Shown here in pieces: positions 8,661 to 17,499 of a stretch of DNA of 64,000 nucleotides (position 1 is the first letter of the stretch; the number at the start of each line of letters is the position of its first letter). The notes below the pieces were generated by a model. That model was not told the DNA's origin and searched no databases. It worked only from the letters and a program-made list of their open reading frames with translations. The position numbers were made by a program, and so were the translations under genes. Source of the DNA: Salinicola rhizosphaerae (GTDB lineage Bacteria; Pseudomonadota; Gammaproteobacteria; Pseudomonadales; Halomonadaceae); contig NZ_BMZI01000003.1 of assembly GCF_014652715.1 (NCBI RefSeq), forward strand, positions 333,915-397,914, written 5' to 3'.

Positions 8661-10430
8661 TCAGGCGTCGTGAAACTCGCGACCGGCCCTTGTCTCCTGG
8701 ATCACACCGGTGCGAATGACGAAATCGCCGAAGGGTTCATCGGTTTCCCGCTCTTGGGCGTAGCGCTGGATCAATGGTTCAAGCACGTCGAGGATCGTCG
8801 CCTCGTCGATGTTTTCGCGGTAGAGCTTGTTCAACCGCTCGCCGCTGAAGCCGCCGCCAAGGTAGAGGTTATAGCGACCCGGTGCTTTGCCGACGAAACC
8901 GATTTCGGCCAGATAGGGCCGCGCGCAGCCGTTGGGGCATCCAGTCATGCGCACGATGATGGCATCGTCGGCGAGCCCCGCCTCATTCATCACCGCATCG
9001 AGCTTGTCGATCAGTGACGGCAGATAGCGCTCGCTCTCGGCCATTGCCAGACCGCAGGTCGGAAACGCCACGCAGGCCATGGCGTTGCGCCGCAGTCGTG
9101 AATGATCGGCGACGAGCCGATGGCGATCGAGAATCGCCTCGATATCGCCCCGCTTTTCCGACGATACCTGAGTGACGATCAGGTTCTGGTTGGTGGTGAG
9201 CACGATGTCGCCATCGTGAGTTTCGGCGATCTCGCGCAGGCCGCTGCGCAGTTGAGGCCCTTCGTCGAAGTCGGCAATCCGGCCGTTCTGCACGAACAGC
9301 CCGTAATGCCAGAGGCTGTCGTCGCCCTCGACCCAGCCGAGACGGTCACCGTTGTCGCTGAAGTGGTACTCCCGCGCCGGCGCCAGCGGCTCACCGAGAT
9401 GGCCTTCCACCTCTGCCTTGAAGGCGTCGAGCCCCATGGACTCGACGGTGTACTTGAGCCGCGCCTGCTTGCGGTCGCGGCGATTGCCGTTATCGCGCTG
9501 GGTCAACATGATCGCCTCGGCAACCGCGGGTACGGCCTCCGGCGAACAGAATCCGATCGGATCGGAAAGGCGCGGAAAGGTCGATGGCTCGCCGTGAGTC
9601 ATGCCCATGCCGCCGCCGACGCAGACGGTGAAACCCTCGAGCTCTCCCCTCTCGACGTGCGCGATGAAGCCGACGTCGTGAGCGAATAGATCGACATCGT
9701 TCTCCGGCGGGATCGCCAGTGCGACCTTGAACTTGCGCGGCAGATAGTGGCGCGTGTAGAGGGGCTCGTTGGGATCGGGGACCGATTCGCCGCCCGCTGC
9801 CGCGTTAAGCGATTTTTCTCGCTCTTCGGCCCCCCCGGCCACGCGCTCTTCGCCGAGAAATATCTCATGGTAGGCGCGGGTGCTGGGCAACAGCCGCTCA
9901 CTGATCGAGCGGCTGAGGTCGTACACCTGACGGTGAATCTTGGAACGATGCGGATTGGCGCTGCAGATGACGTTGCGATTGACGTCACCGCAGGCGGCGA
10001 TGCAATCGATCATCGCGCTGTCGATCGTCTGCAGATGCGCGCGAAGGTTTTCCTTGAGTACGCCGTGATACTGAAACGTCTGCCGCGTGGTGATTCGCAG
10101 CGTGCCGTTGGCATATTGCGAGGAGACATCGTCGAGCGTCTGCCACTGCGCCGGCGAGATCACGCCGCCGGGCAGACGCAGGCGCACCATGAAGCTGTAG
10201 AGCGGCTCGAGTTTCTGGTGCCGGCGTTCGTCGCGCAGGTCACGGTCATCCTGCATATAGAAACCGTGGAACTTGGTAAGCTGGGTGTCGTCCTCGGCCA
10301 CCGCGCCGGTCGCCTCGTCAGCCAGTCCGGCCTCGAGCGAACCGCGTAGATAATCGCTCTCGACCTTGAGCCGTTCATTAGGATGCAGCTCGTCGAACGG
10401 CACGTCGCGCAATTTGGCGATGATATCCAT
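8661..10430 (-). CDS. cysI: Sulfite reductase hemoprotein beta-component CysI
   Basis: Reduces sulfite to sulfide in cysteine biosynthesis, using electrons supplied by CysJ. It has 589 residues; E. coli CysI has 570. The siroheme/[4Fe-4S] ligands are in the C-terminal part: CVAFPTC (Cys-x5-Cys) and later MTGCPNGC (Cys-x3-Cys). The nitrite/sulfite reductase ferredoxin-like domains are also present (FYMQDDRDLRDERR, RQTFQYHGV). It is encoded 30 bases after cysJ on the same strand, in the usual cysJI order. Confidence 0.96.
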   Translation of the reverse strand: MDIIAKLRDVPFDELHPNERLKVESDYLRGSLEAGLADEATGAVAEDDTQLTKFHGFYMQDDRDLRDERRHQKLEPLYSFMVRLRLPGGVISPAQWQTLDDVSSQYANGTLRITTRQTFQYHGVLKENLRAHLQTIDSAMIDCIAACGDVNRNVICSANPHRSKIHRQVYDLSRSISERLLPSTRAYHEIFLGEERVAGGAEEREKSLNAAAGGESVPDPNEPLYTRHYLPRKFKVALAIPPENDVDLFAHDVGFIAHVERGELEGFTVCVGGGMGMTHGEPSTFPRLSDPIGFCSPEAVPAVAEAIMLTQRDNGNRRDRKQARLKYTVESMGLDAFKAEVEGHLGEPLAPAREYHFSDNGDRLGWVEGDDSLWHYGLFVQNGRIADFDEGPQLRSGLREIAETHDGDIVLTTNQNLIVTQVSSEKRGDIEAILDRHRLVADHSRLRRNAMACVAFPTCGLAMAESERYLPSLIDKLDAVMNEAGLADDAIIVRMTGCPNGCARPYLAEIGFVGKAPGRYNLYLGGGFSGERLNKLYRENIDEATILDVLEPLIQRYAQERETDEPFGDFVIRTGVIQETRAGREFHDA

Positions 10431-10460
10431 GATGTTCTCCTTGCCGGTGAGACCGACCTC

Positions 10461-12278
10461 CTAGTAGACGTCGCGCAGGTAGCGCTTCTCCTGCTGAAGA
10501 CGGCGCAGGTAATCGTCCGCCCCCTCGGCATCGCAGCCGCTCTGCTCGCGGATCACGTCCTTCAGCGCCTGATGCACGTCCGGCGCCATGAATTCGGCAT
10601 CGCCGCACACATAAAGGTAGGCGCCGGCTTCGAGCCAGGTGAATAGCGCTTCGGCACGTTCACGCAGACGATCCTGAACGTAGACTTTCTCGGCCTGATC
10701 GCGAGAGAACGCGACGTCCAGCCGGGTAAGCAGCCCCTGCTGGCGCCACTTGAGCCACTCGGTCTGATAGAGAAAGTCGTTTCGCTTGCGCCGGTCGCCG
10801 AAGAAAAGCCAGTTGTCTCCGCTCGCCTCACGCTCCTCACGCTCCTGCAGGAAGGCACGAAACGGCGCAACGCCGGTACCGGGGCCGATCATGATCAAGG
10901 GGGCGTCGTCATCATCAGGCAACTTGAACTGCTTGTTGTGATCGATATAGATCGGTACCCGATCACCTGGCTCGATACGATCGGCCAGATAGGTCGTCGT
11001 CACGCCATTGCGCGCCCGGCCGTGCGTCTCGTAGCGCACCACCGCCACGGTGAGATGCACTTCGTCCGCCACCGCAGCCCGACTGGAGGCGATAGAGTAG
11101 AGCCGCGGGGGGAGCTTGCGTAGCGCCGCCGTGAACTGCGCAGCATCGATACCCTCGACCGGGAACTGCTCGATCAGATCGATAATCTGGCGCCCCTGAA
11201 GCCACTCACGCAGCTCGTCGCGCGCCTCCTCACCCAGCAGACGCTGAAGCTCAGGCGCCCGTGACCATTCGGCCCACTGCTTCAGGAATGGTCGCGTCAG
11301 CGTCGTCACTTCGAGATCGGCCAGGAGCGCCTCGCGCAGCACTCTCCCCTCGTCGAGCGGTGACTCGGCGTCGAGCTTGAGCGTCTCGATCAATTCGTCG
11401 ACATGTGCCGGGTCGTTCTGCGGCACGACGCCAACGGCGTCGCCAGGCAGATAGTCGAGCCCGGCATCTTCGAGCGAGAGTTCCAGGTGCAGCGTCTGCT
11501 TGTCCGATCCGCGACCGTTGAGCGGCTGAGCGGTCAATACCTCCGCCATGTACGGATGCTTCCGGGAGTACGACGGCGCCTTGACCGTCTGTGTCTGCGC
11601 CGTTTCGGGTGCGGGCGCGCCATCGGTGGACGAGCTGTCGAGGTCGCCGGAAAGCGTCTCGAGCACGCGGTCGATCCACGCTTCGGCAGCCTCTTCGTAG
11701 TCCACGTCGCAATCGCCACGATCCACCAGCCGCTCGCCACCGAGTTCGGCCAAGCGCGCATCGAACTCCTTGCCGGTCTGACAGAAATGCTCGTAGCTGG
11801 CATCCCCCAGCCCTAACACCGCAAAGCGAACGCCTTCGAGCTTCGGCGCCTTGCGTCCCATCATCAGCTCGTAACATTCGAGCGCCGGGTCCGGCGGATC
11901 GCCATCGCCCTGGGTGCTGACCACGACGAGCACGCGCTCGAGCGACTTGAGCTGCTTCTTGCCGCAGTCGGCCATGCTCAACAGTTCTGACCGGAATCCT
12001 CTGCCCGTTGCACGCTCGGCGGCCAGCTCGGCAACGCCTTCGGCATTACCGGTCTGGCTGCCGTAGAGCACGGTGAGTGCTGGCGCGGCCGCCTGAGTCG
12101 TTCCTGCGGCCGGCTGCGACTGTCCCGTCGCGCCCGACGACTGCGCCGCCATTCCGGCCAGATAGCCACTCAGCCATTGGCGCTGGGCATCGTCAAGATC
12201 CGCCAGCGCCTGCTGCACACGCTGCGCCTGATCGGCACTTAGCGGGCTGTTGATATCGCTCAGCGGAGTCGCTGCCAT
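10461..12278 (-). CDS. cysJ: Sulfite reductase flavoprotein alpha-component CysJ
   Basis: NADPH-dependent diflavin reductase that feeds electrons to CysI. Order of domains in the 605-residue protein: short linker; FMN flavodoxin (LTVLYGSQTGNAEGVAE, STQGDGDPPD); FAD domain (LPPRLYSIASS); NADPH domain (MIGPGTGVAPFRAFLQERE). It ends in YLRDVY, much as E. coli CysJ does. The open frame extends to 12464, but ATG 12278 follows a GAGG box and gives the family length (599 in E. coli). It is divergent from the GST gene. Confidence 0.95.
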   Translation of the reverse strand: MAATPLSDINSPLSADQAQRVQQALADLDDAQRQWLSGYLAGMAAQSSGATGQSQPAAGTTQAAAPALTVLYGSQTGNAEGVAELAAERATGRGFRSELLSMADCGKKQLKSLERVLVVVSTQGDGDPPDPALECYELMMGRKAPKLEGVRFAVLGLGDASYEHFCQTGKEFDARLAELGGERLVDRGDCDVDYEEAAEAWIDRVLETLSGDLDSSSTDGAPAPETAQTQTVKAPSYSRKHPYMAEVLTAQPLNGRGSDKQTLHLELSLEDAGLDYLPGDAVGVVPQNDPAHVDELIETLKLDAESPLDEGRVLREALLADLEVTTLTRPFLKQWAEWSRAPELQRLLGEEARDELREWLQGRQIIDLIEQFPVEGIDAAQFTAALRKLPPRLYSIASSRAAVADEVHLTVAVVRYETHGRARNGVTTTYLADRIEPGDRVPIYIDHNKQFKLPDDDDAPLIMIGPGTGVAPFRAFLQEREEREASGDNWLFFGDRRKRNDFLYQTEWLKWRQQGLLTRLDVAFSRDQAEKVYVQDRLRERAEALFTWLEAGAYLYVCGDAEFMAPDVHQALKDVIREQSGCDAEGADDYLRRLQQEKRYLRDVY

Positions 12279-12517
12279 GTCTGCCTCGTTGCGCTTCTCG
12301 AAAATAGTCTGATCGTCATGCTCGCGTTCCAGTGACCTGCTGGGGTTAGCCAAAAGTGTTGGGGCGAATGACGGAAATCGAAAAGTCCAAACCGCACTGT
12401 CGTTATTCGATTCATGCATGACAGCGCGCCGTATCTCGTTGGTGCCGGCCAGCATGGAGGGCATACTCGGGGTTGTCCCGCCTCATTTCCCTCTACGACG
12501 CAGCCGAAGGAATCGCC

Positions 12518-13201
12518 ATGACCTACCGACTCTTCATCGCCAACAAGAACTACTCCTCCTGGTCGATGCGCCCCTGGGTGCTGCTGCGCGCGCTCGACAT
12601 TCCCTTCGAGGAGGTGATGACACCGTTCGAGGGCGCCGGCAGACAGGCAGCCTTCGAAGCGTTCTCGCCCACCGCCAAGGTGCCGTGCCTGCACGACGAT
12701 GGGCGAGTGATCTGGGAGTCGTTGGCGATTCTCGAAACCATCGCCGAGGCACACCCGGCGGCCTGGCCGGCAGACCGCGACGCTCGCGCCTGGGCCCGCA
12801 GCGCGGCCGCCGAGATGCACGCGGGATTCCCCGCGCTGCGTGACGAGTGCTCGATGAACTGCTCGCTCACCATCGAACTCGGCACGCCGAGCGCGGCGCT
12901 GGCAAAGGATATTGCCCGGCTCGATGCGCTCTGGTCCGACGGACTCGAACGTTTCGGCGGCCCCTACCTGGCAGGCGAGACCTTCACCGTCGTCGATGCG
13001 ATGTTCGCCCCCGTTGCCGTGCGCGGCCGCGGCTACGGGCTCGAGCTGAGCGAAGCGTCTGCGGCTTACGCCCGCCGGCTGCTCGATCACCCCGCCGTCG
13101 CCGCCTGGATCGACGAAGGTGTCGCCGAACCCTGGATCGATGAACCCCACGAGGCCGACTGCATCCGTGGCCGACGGGTGATCGAGGATCGTCGTCGCTG
13201 A
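12518..13201 (+). CDS. Glutathione S-transferase family protein
   Basis: Cytoplasmic GST-like enzyme of 227 residues. The thioredoxin-like N-terminal domain begins MTYRLFIANKNYSSWSMRPW, with Ser residues at the usual catalytic position. An all-helical C-terminal domain follows (FTVVDAMFAPVAVRGRGYGL). ATG 12518 is chosen over the open frame from 12473 because GAAGG lies seven bases before it and homologues start there. The substrate is unknown. It is divergently placed from cysJ. Confidence 0.85.
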   Translation: MTYRLFIANKNYSSWSMRPWVLLRALDIPFEEVMTPFEGAGRQAAFEAFSPTAKVPCLHDDGRVIWESLAILETIAEAHPAAWPADRDARAWARSAAAEMHAGFPALRDECSMNCSLTIELGTPSAALAKDIARLDALWSDGLERFGGPYLAGETFTVVDAMFAPVAVRGRGYGLELSEASAAYARRLLDHPAVAAWIDEGVAEPWIDEPHEADCIRGRRVIEDRRR

Positions 13202-13217
13202 TACGACCCGATCGCCG

Positions 13218-14903
13218 TCACTCTCCGCCGATCAGCGCCTGCAGCGAGTCGATCGGCGAGGTGACCAGGTTTTCCAATGATTCGGTCAGCGCTTGCCAGA
13301 TCACCACACTCATATCGACCTGCGTGCTGCCGTCCACCGTGGTCTTTATCGGAATGTCGAGATCGATCACGCCCGACTCCGCCTGCAGCAGACCGATCAA
13401 GTTCTTGAGCGGCAGCGAGGTTTCGTCGGGATCGACCTCCTTGCCCAGATTCAGTTGCTTGAGAATGATGTGGTTACGCGCCGTGAGCGTGCCGTCACGC
13501 AGACGATAGTCGAGATCGAGATCGGCGCTGCCGTTATCGATGCGGTACCCGGCAAAGCGGCGGATATAAGGCGCGAATTCGGCCAGCGCCAGCCGTTCGG
13601 TCGTCAGATGGAGATGCCCGGCCGCCGGCTGGCTAAAGCTGACGTCGCCCTCGATCATGACCGGCGTGCCATCGCTCACCTTGCCGTTCAGGTGATAGTC
13701 GACCGGGGCGTCGCTGCGTGTATCCAGTCCGCTCATTTGTCCCTGCAATTCGCTGACATCGAGTGACACCGTCGGCGAGATACGCCGGTCCTCGAAGTCG
13801 AAGCGGCCTTTCTCGACGTCGAGCCGCTTGATCGCGACCGCGATGCCGGCGTCACTGCCTTTACCCGCACTGCCCTTATCACTCCCCGATGCGTCGCTGG
13901 ACGAGGATCCGCTCATCGCAGCGGCCAGATTGAAGCGACCGTCGTCTTCGATTCGCGCCGTCACATCGGGGGCGGAAAGCGTGGCGCGCTGGATCGTCAG
14001 ATGATCGCCGACACTGTAATCGATATCCGCGAAAGCCCCATGAGCGAGGGAGATCAGCGGCGCGTCCCGGGTATCGACGGTGGCAACGTCGTCGAGCGAG
14101 AGCTGGCCCTGGTAGCGCAGCAGATCCGAAGCCGCCTGGCCGAAGCGCAGCCGGCCGTCGAGACCGAGACGACCGCTGGCTACCCGTGCGGCTACCGTCT
14201 GAGTCAGCCACGGATCGACGATCTTCGCGCCAATATGACGGGCGGACACATGGAGATCACCGGTAAAGGGGGCCAGGCCAAAGGTGCCGTCGAGCTCGAT
14301 CCGGCCATCGCCGAACGTGCCAGATGCCTGCCCTTGCATGGGCGAATCGCTCCCGCCGCGGTAATCGTTCAGCGTTAGATCAACATCGGTCGCGTGTATC
14401 GAGGCGCCCTGCGGTACACGACGGTCCTCCCACGAGATCTCGCCGCCGCTGGCCTCGATCCGGTCGATGCTCAGCGACGAGCCACCGCTCCCGGAAGTCG
14501 TCTGTTGACTCGTCTGATCGTCGGAGGACGTGCTGCCGAGCGTCGTCACGTTGAGCGGGCCATCGGGCGGCGACACCAGATGCAGGCGCGGTGAATCGAG
14601 GCGGGCCTCGGCGATGTGAATCCCCGACTGCCACAGGGTCGACCACTGGAAAGCGACGTCACCACGCGGGACCACGATCATCGGCTCGTCACCCTCGCCG
14701 ACGCGCAGCGCGGAAAATCCCGCTGTTGCCGTGAACGGATTGAAGGTGACGCGCTCGAGCTGGACCGGCTCGCCAAGCGAGCGGGAAAAGCGCCCCTCCA
14801 GCCAGGTGGTCAGCGCCCAGGGGCCAACGACGATCAACAGGAAAAGCAGTAGCAGAAGACCGACGAACCAGCCGGCGCCGCGATGTCGAGCGGCATGAGA
14901 CAT
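13218..14903 (-). CDS. DUF748/AsmA-like envelope protein
   Basis: Predicted inner-membrane-anchored periplasmic protein of 561 residues. One hydrophobic helix lies at about residues 12-30 (WFVGLLLLLFLLIVVGPWAL). A long beta-rich region follows with the DUF748 pattern, including LERVTFNPFTATAGFSALRVG and a late FAPYIRRFAGYRIDNGSADLDLDY. Members are related to AsmA/TamB-like proteins thought to act in lipid or outer-membrane traffic; no function is proven for this gene. The start is ATG 14903 with GGAG upstream; the frame beyond it, to 15449, overlaps the next gene and is not coding. Confidence 0.8.
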   Translation of the reverse strand: MSHAARHRGAGWFVGLLLLLFLLIVVGPWALTTWLEGRFSRSLGEPVQLERVTFNPFTATAGFSALRVGEGDEPMIVVPRGDVAFQWSTLWQSGIHIAEARLDSPRLHLVSPPDGPLNVTTLGSTSSDDQTSQQTTSGSGGSSLSIDRIEASGGEISWEDRRVPQGASIHATDVDLTLNDYRGGSDSPMQGQASGTFGDGRIELDGTFGLAPFTGDLHVSARHIGAKIVDPWLTQTVAARVASGRLGLDGRLRFGQAASDLLRYQGQLSLDDVATVDTRDAPLISLAHGAFADIDYSVGDHLTIQRATLSAPDVTARIEDDGRFNLAAAMSGSSSSDASGSDKGSAGKGSDAGIAVAIKRLDVEKGRFDFEDRRISPTVSLDVSELQGQMSGLDTRSDAPVDYHLNGKVSDGTPVMIEGDVSFSQPAAGHLHLTTERLALAEFAPYIRRFAGYRIDNGSADLDLDYRLRDGTLTARNHIILKQLNLGKEVDPDETSLPLKNLIGLLQAESGVIDLDIPIKTTVDGSTQVDMSVVIWQALTESLENLVTSPIDSLQALIGGE

Positions 14904-14944
14904 GGACACACTCCCTGTGTCGATGAGATGGCGTTGGCTACAGC

Positions 14945-15499
14945 CTAGTCGGCCGACGCCTGACGTGCGCGGAAACGCGATAGCCGCCACAGGGTGAAGA
15001 GGTTGGTGCCGAGCGCGAGCGCCTCCGCGATGGCGCCGCCAATCGAGCCAATGATCAAGGCATTGATCAACCAGCTGAACGCTACGCCGGCAAGCAGTAT
15101 GCGCATGGCGATGCCGCGAAAGAGAAACATCGCCAGCGTGCCCAGCAGCGCGGCGAGTAACGGAAAGAGATCGAACCAGTGACGCCACGTCGCCAATGCC
15201 ACGGCGAGGCTCACCGCCAGCATCAAGCCCATGACCCGAAGATTCCTCGGAAAGCGGCGTGCCAGCATGATCCGCACCACGATCAGTACCGACATGCCGA
15301 CGGCGACCCACTGACCGAACAGGCCGAACTGCACGCCGAACGCCACATTGGCAAAGATCAGATAGACCAGCAGGCGGTCGTCCTGCCGGCTGGAGAAGGC
15401 CGCGATGATGAACCCCAGGGCGATGAGGCCGGCGAACTGCGCGGCCCACCCGTCGATGTCGATGCCGTTCATGCGTTGTCCGGAAGCGAAGCGTGACAA
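14945..15499 (-). CDS. YgjV-like inner membrane protein
   Basis: Protein of 175-184 residues with about five to six hydrophobic helices and little else. Composition and layout (AAQFAGLIALGFIIAAFSSRQDDRLL, then helices to the end) resemble the E. coli YgjV family of inner-membrane proteins of unknown role. The start is uncertain: TTG at 15499 or ATG at 15472 (MNGIDIDGW). It lies 41 bases upstream of the DUF748 gene on the same strand, so the two may be cotranscribed. Confidence 0.7.
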   Translation of the reverse strand: MSRFASGQRMNGIDIDGWAAQFAGLIALGFIIAAFSSRQDDRLLVYLIFANVAFGVQFGLFGQWVAVGMSVLIVVRIMLARRFPRNLRVMGLMLAVSLAVALATWRHWFDLFPLLAALLGTLAMFLFRGIAMRILLAGVAFSWLINALIIGSIGGAIAEALALGTNLFTLWRLSRFRARQASAD

Positions 15500-15679
15500 G
15501 ACCCTAGCAGCCCCTCCTGCGGTTGCAACTGGCTCGCGCGAGCGTCAAGGCGCAGGTTTTCTCTGCGCTGCTAGACTGCGGGAGGCGTTCTCGTTACCTC
15601 GAACGGCATCGCTATCTCGCGTGCCGACCGGGGCATTCATCGCTCACCGCGCATCACGCGCCATTTAACGGGAGTCACC

Positions 15680-16405
15680 ATGTCCAGTACCGACGCGCAA
15701 ACTCGAATCAAGACCGAATGGGTCGAGATCACCGCCGAGGACGGCAAGACGTTCAAGGCCTATCAGGCCCTGCCCCAAAAGGGCAAAGGACCGGGCATCG
15801 TGCTGATCCAGGAGATCTTCGGCGTCAACGGTCATATCCGCGGCGTGGCCGAACAGTATGCGCTGGATGGCTACGCCGTCATTGCACCGGACATGTTCTG
15901 GCGCGAGGCACCGGGCGTCGAGCTCGACTACGACGGTGAAGACTGGAAGGCCGCCAAGGCGCACAAGGACGCGCTCGACTTTCCCACGGCGATCAGCGAC
16001 CTGCGCGCGGCGGTCAAATACCTGCGGGCAAGTCCGGTCTGCGACGGGCCGGTCGCCTCGGTCGGCTACTGCATGGGCGGCGTGCTCTCGTACCTGAGCG
16101 GCGTGGATGCCGGCGTCGATGCGGCGATCTGCTACTACGCCGGCGGCGTGACCCAGTTTCTCGACCGCGCCGGCGAACTCGCGGTGCCGACACAGTTCCA
16201 CTTCGGCGCCGAGGACGATCACATCCCGCTCGAGCACGTCGAGCTGACACGCAAGGCTTTCATCGGCAATCCGGAAGTTGAAGTCCACCTCTACGAAGGT
16301 GCCGAACATGGCTTCAACTGCTGGGCGCGCTCGAGCTATCACCAGCAGGCTTCGGCGCTGGCCCACGGTCGTACGCTGACGTTTCTGGCGAGCCGCGCCG
16401 GCTGA
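15680..16405 (+). CDS. Dienelactone hydrolase family protein
   Basis: Alpha/beta hydrolase of 241 residues in the carboxymethylenebutenolidase family. The nucleophile motif is GYCMGG (Cys, near residues 131-136). The acid loop is FGAEDDHIPLEHVE and the catalytic His is in EGAEHGFNCWAR. The family cleaves dienelactone in chlorocatechol breakdown, but many members act on other esters, and no aromatic pathway genes are nearby. GGGAG precedes the ATG. Confidence 0.87.
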   Translation: MSSTDAQTRIKTEWVEITAEDGKTFKAYQALPQKGKGPGIVLIQEIFGVNGHIRGVAEQYALDGYAVIAPDMFWREAPGVELDYDGEDWKAAKAHKDALDFPTAISDLRAAVKYLRASPVCDGPVASVGYCMGGVLSYLSGVDAGVDAAICYYAGGVTQFLDRAGELAVPTQFHFGAEDDHIPLEHVELTRKAFIGNPEVEVHLYEGAEHGFNCWARSSYHQQASALAHGRTLTFLASRAG

Positions 16406-16533
16406 TTGCAGCGGCTGCTAGCAACCGGAGCATCCAGCTTGCCGCCACTGCAGGAGAGAGCTAGTTTTCAAGCGGCGACCAGGAACCGGTCGCCTGCACG
16501 CGAAACGACACGACATGACAAGGAGGGTTCACC

Positions 16534-16782
16534 ATGGGCGTCATCGCATGGATCATCTTCGGTTTGATCGCCGGAGCCATCGCCAAACTCATCATGCCGG
16601 GCAAGGATCCGGGCGGCTTTATCGTCACCATCATCCTCGGTATTCTCGGCGCCGTCGTCGGCGGCTGGATCGGCACTGCACTGGGCTTCGGCTCCGTGTC
16701 GGGCTTCAATTTCGGCAGCTTCGTCATCGCCGTCATCGGTGCCATCGTGCTGCTGGCGATCTACCGCGCCGTGCGCAAATAG
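16534..16782 (+). CDS. GlsB/YeaQ/YmgE family membrane protein
   Basis: An 82-residue, Gly-rich, three-helix inner-membrane protein of the transglycosylase-associated (YeaQ/YmgE/GlsB) family, often stress-induced. Typical segments are visible: IIFGLIAGAIAKLIMPGKDPGG and TIILGILGAVVGGWIG. A strong AAGGAGG box precedes the ATG, and a long hairpin terminator follows, so it is probably monocistronic. Confidence 0.88.
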   Translation: MGVIAWIIFGLIAGAIAKLIMPGKDPGGFIVTIILGILGAVVGGWIGTALGFGSVSGFNFGSFVIAVIGAIVLLAIYRAVRK

Positions 16783-16804
16783 ACGGCCAACGCTGCACCT
16801 TCAT

Positions 16805-16840
16805 CGCCCGGTTCCGAGTCCCGCTCGGACCGGGCGTTTT
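16805..16840 (+). terminator. Rho-independent terminator after glsB-like gene
   Basis: CGCCCGGTTCCGAG at 16805-16818 pairs with CTCGGACCGGGCG at 16824-16836 over a five-base loop, and TTTT follows. It ends just before the flavin reductase gene. Confidence 0.85.
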
Positions 16841-16863
16841 CACTCCTGACGCAGAGGTCTCTC

Positions 16864-17484
16864 ATGCCCCGAGATACTCACTTCTATCAGCCCGCCCTGG
16901 GACACGGTCTACCCCATGATCCGTTCAACGCCATTGTCGGCCCGCGTCCGATCGGCTGGATCTCCTCGCAGGATGCCGACGGCGATCTGAACCTCGCGCC
17001 CTACAGCTTCTTCAACGGCTTCAACTACACTCCGCCGATCGTCGGCTTCGCCAGCGTCGGCTACAAGGACAGCGTGCGCAATATCGAGGCGACCGGCGAA
17101 TTCTGCTGGCAGCTCGCCACGCGTGAATTGGCCGAGCCGATGAACGAGAGCTGCGCCGCCGTAGATTCGAGCGTCAATGAATTCGACCTGGCGGGACTGA
17201 CGCCCGAACCTTCTCGCGTCGTCGGCGTGCCACACGTGAAAGAGGCCAAGGTCGTGTTCGAGTGCCGCAAGACACAGACGCTGCGACTCCAATCCGCCGA
17301 TGGCGAAGCGCTCGATACCTGGATGGTGTTCGGTGAGGTGGTCGGCGTCCACATCGACGCCTCGCTGCTGTCCGACGGGGTCTATCAGACAGCGAAGGCA
17401 CGGCCGATTCTGCGTGGCGGCGGCCCGGCGGACTACTTCGAGATCAGCGACGAACTCGGTTTCAAGATGCACCGGCCGGGCTGA
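16864..17484 (+). CDS. Flavin reductase family protein (FMN-binding split barrel)
   Basis: Protein of 206 residues with the flavin-reductase-like split barrel. NAIVGPRPIGWISSQDADGDLNLAPYSFFNG matches the FMN-binding region of the DIM6/NTAB-type family. The electron acceptor and physiological partner are unknown; no monooxygenase gene is adjacent. It converges with the diguanylate cyclase gene. Confidence 0.85.
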   Translation: MPRDTHFYQPALGHGLPHDPFNAIVGPRPIGWISSQDADGDLNLAPYSFFNGFNYTPPIVGFASVGYKDSVRNIEATGEFCWQLATRELAEPMNESCAAVDSSVNEFDLAGLTPEPSRVVGVPHVKEAKVVFECRKTQTLRLQSADGEALDTWMVFGEVVGVHIDASLLSDGVYQTAKARPILRGGGPADYFEISDELGFKMHRPG

Positions 17485-17499
17485 CACCCGGCCGAAAGT

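Noticed and set aside
14904..15449. Upstream extension of the DUF748 frame
   Set aside because: It overlaps the YgjV-like gene in another frame, and the signal-anchor start at 14903 has a good ribosome binding site.
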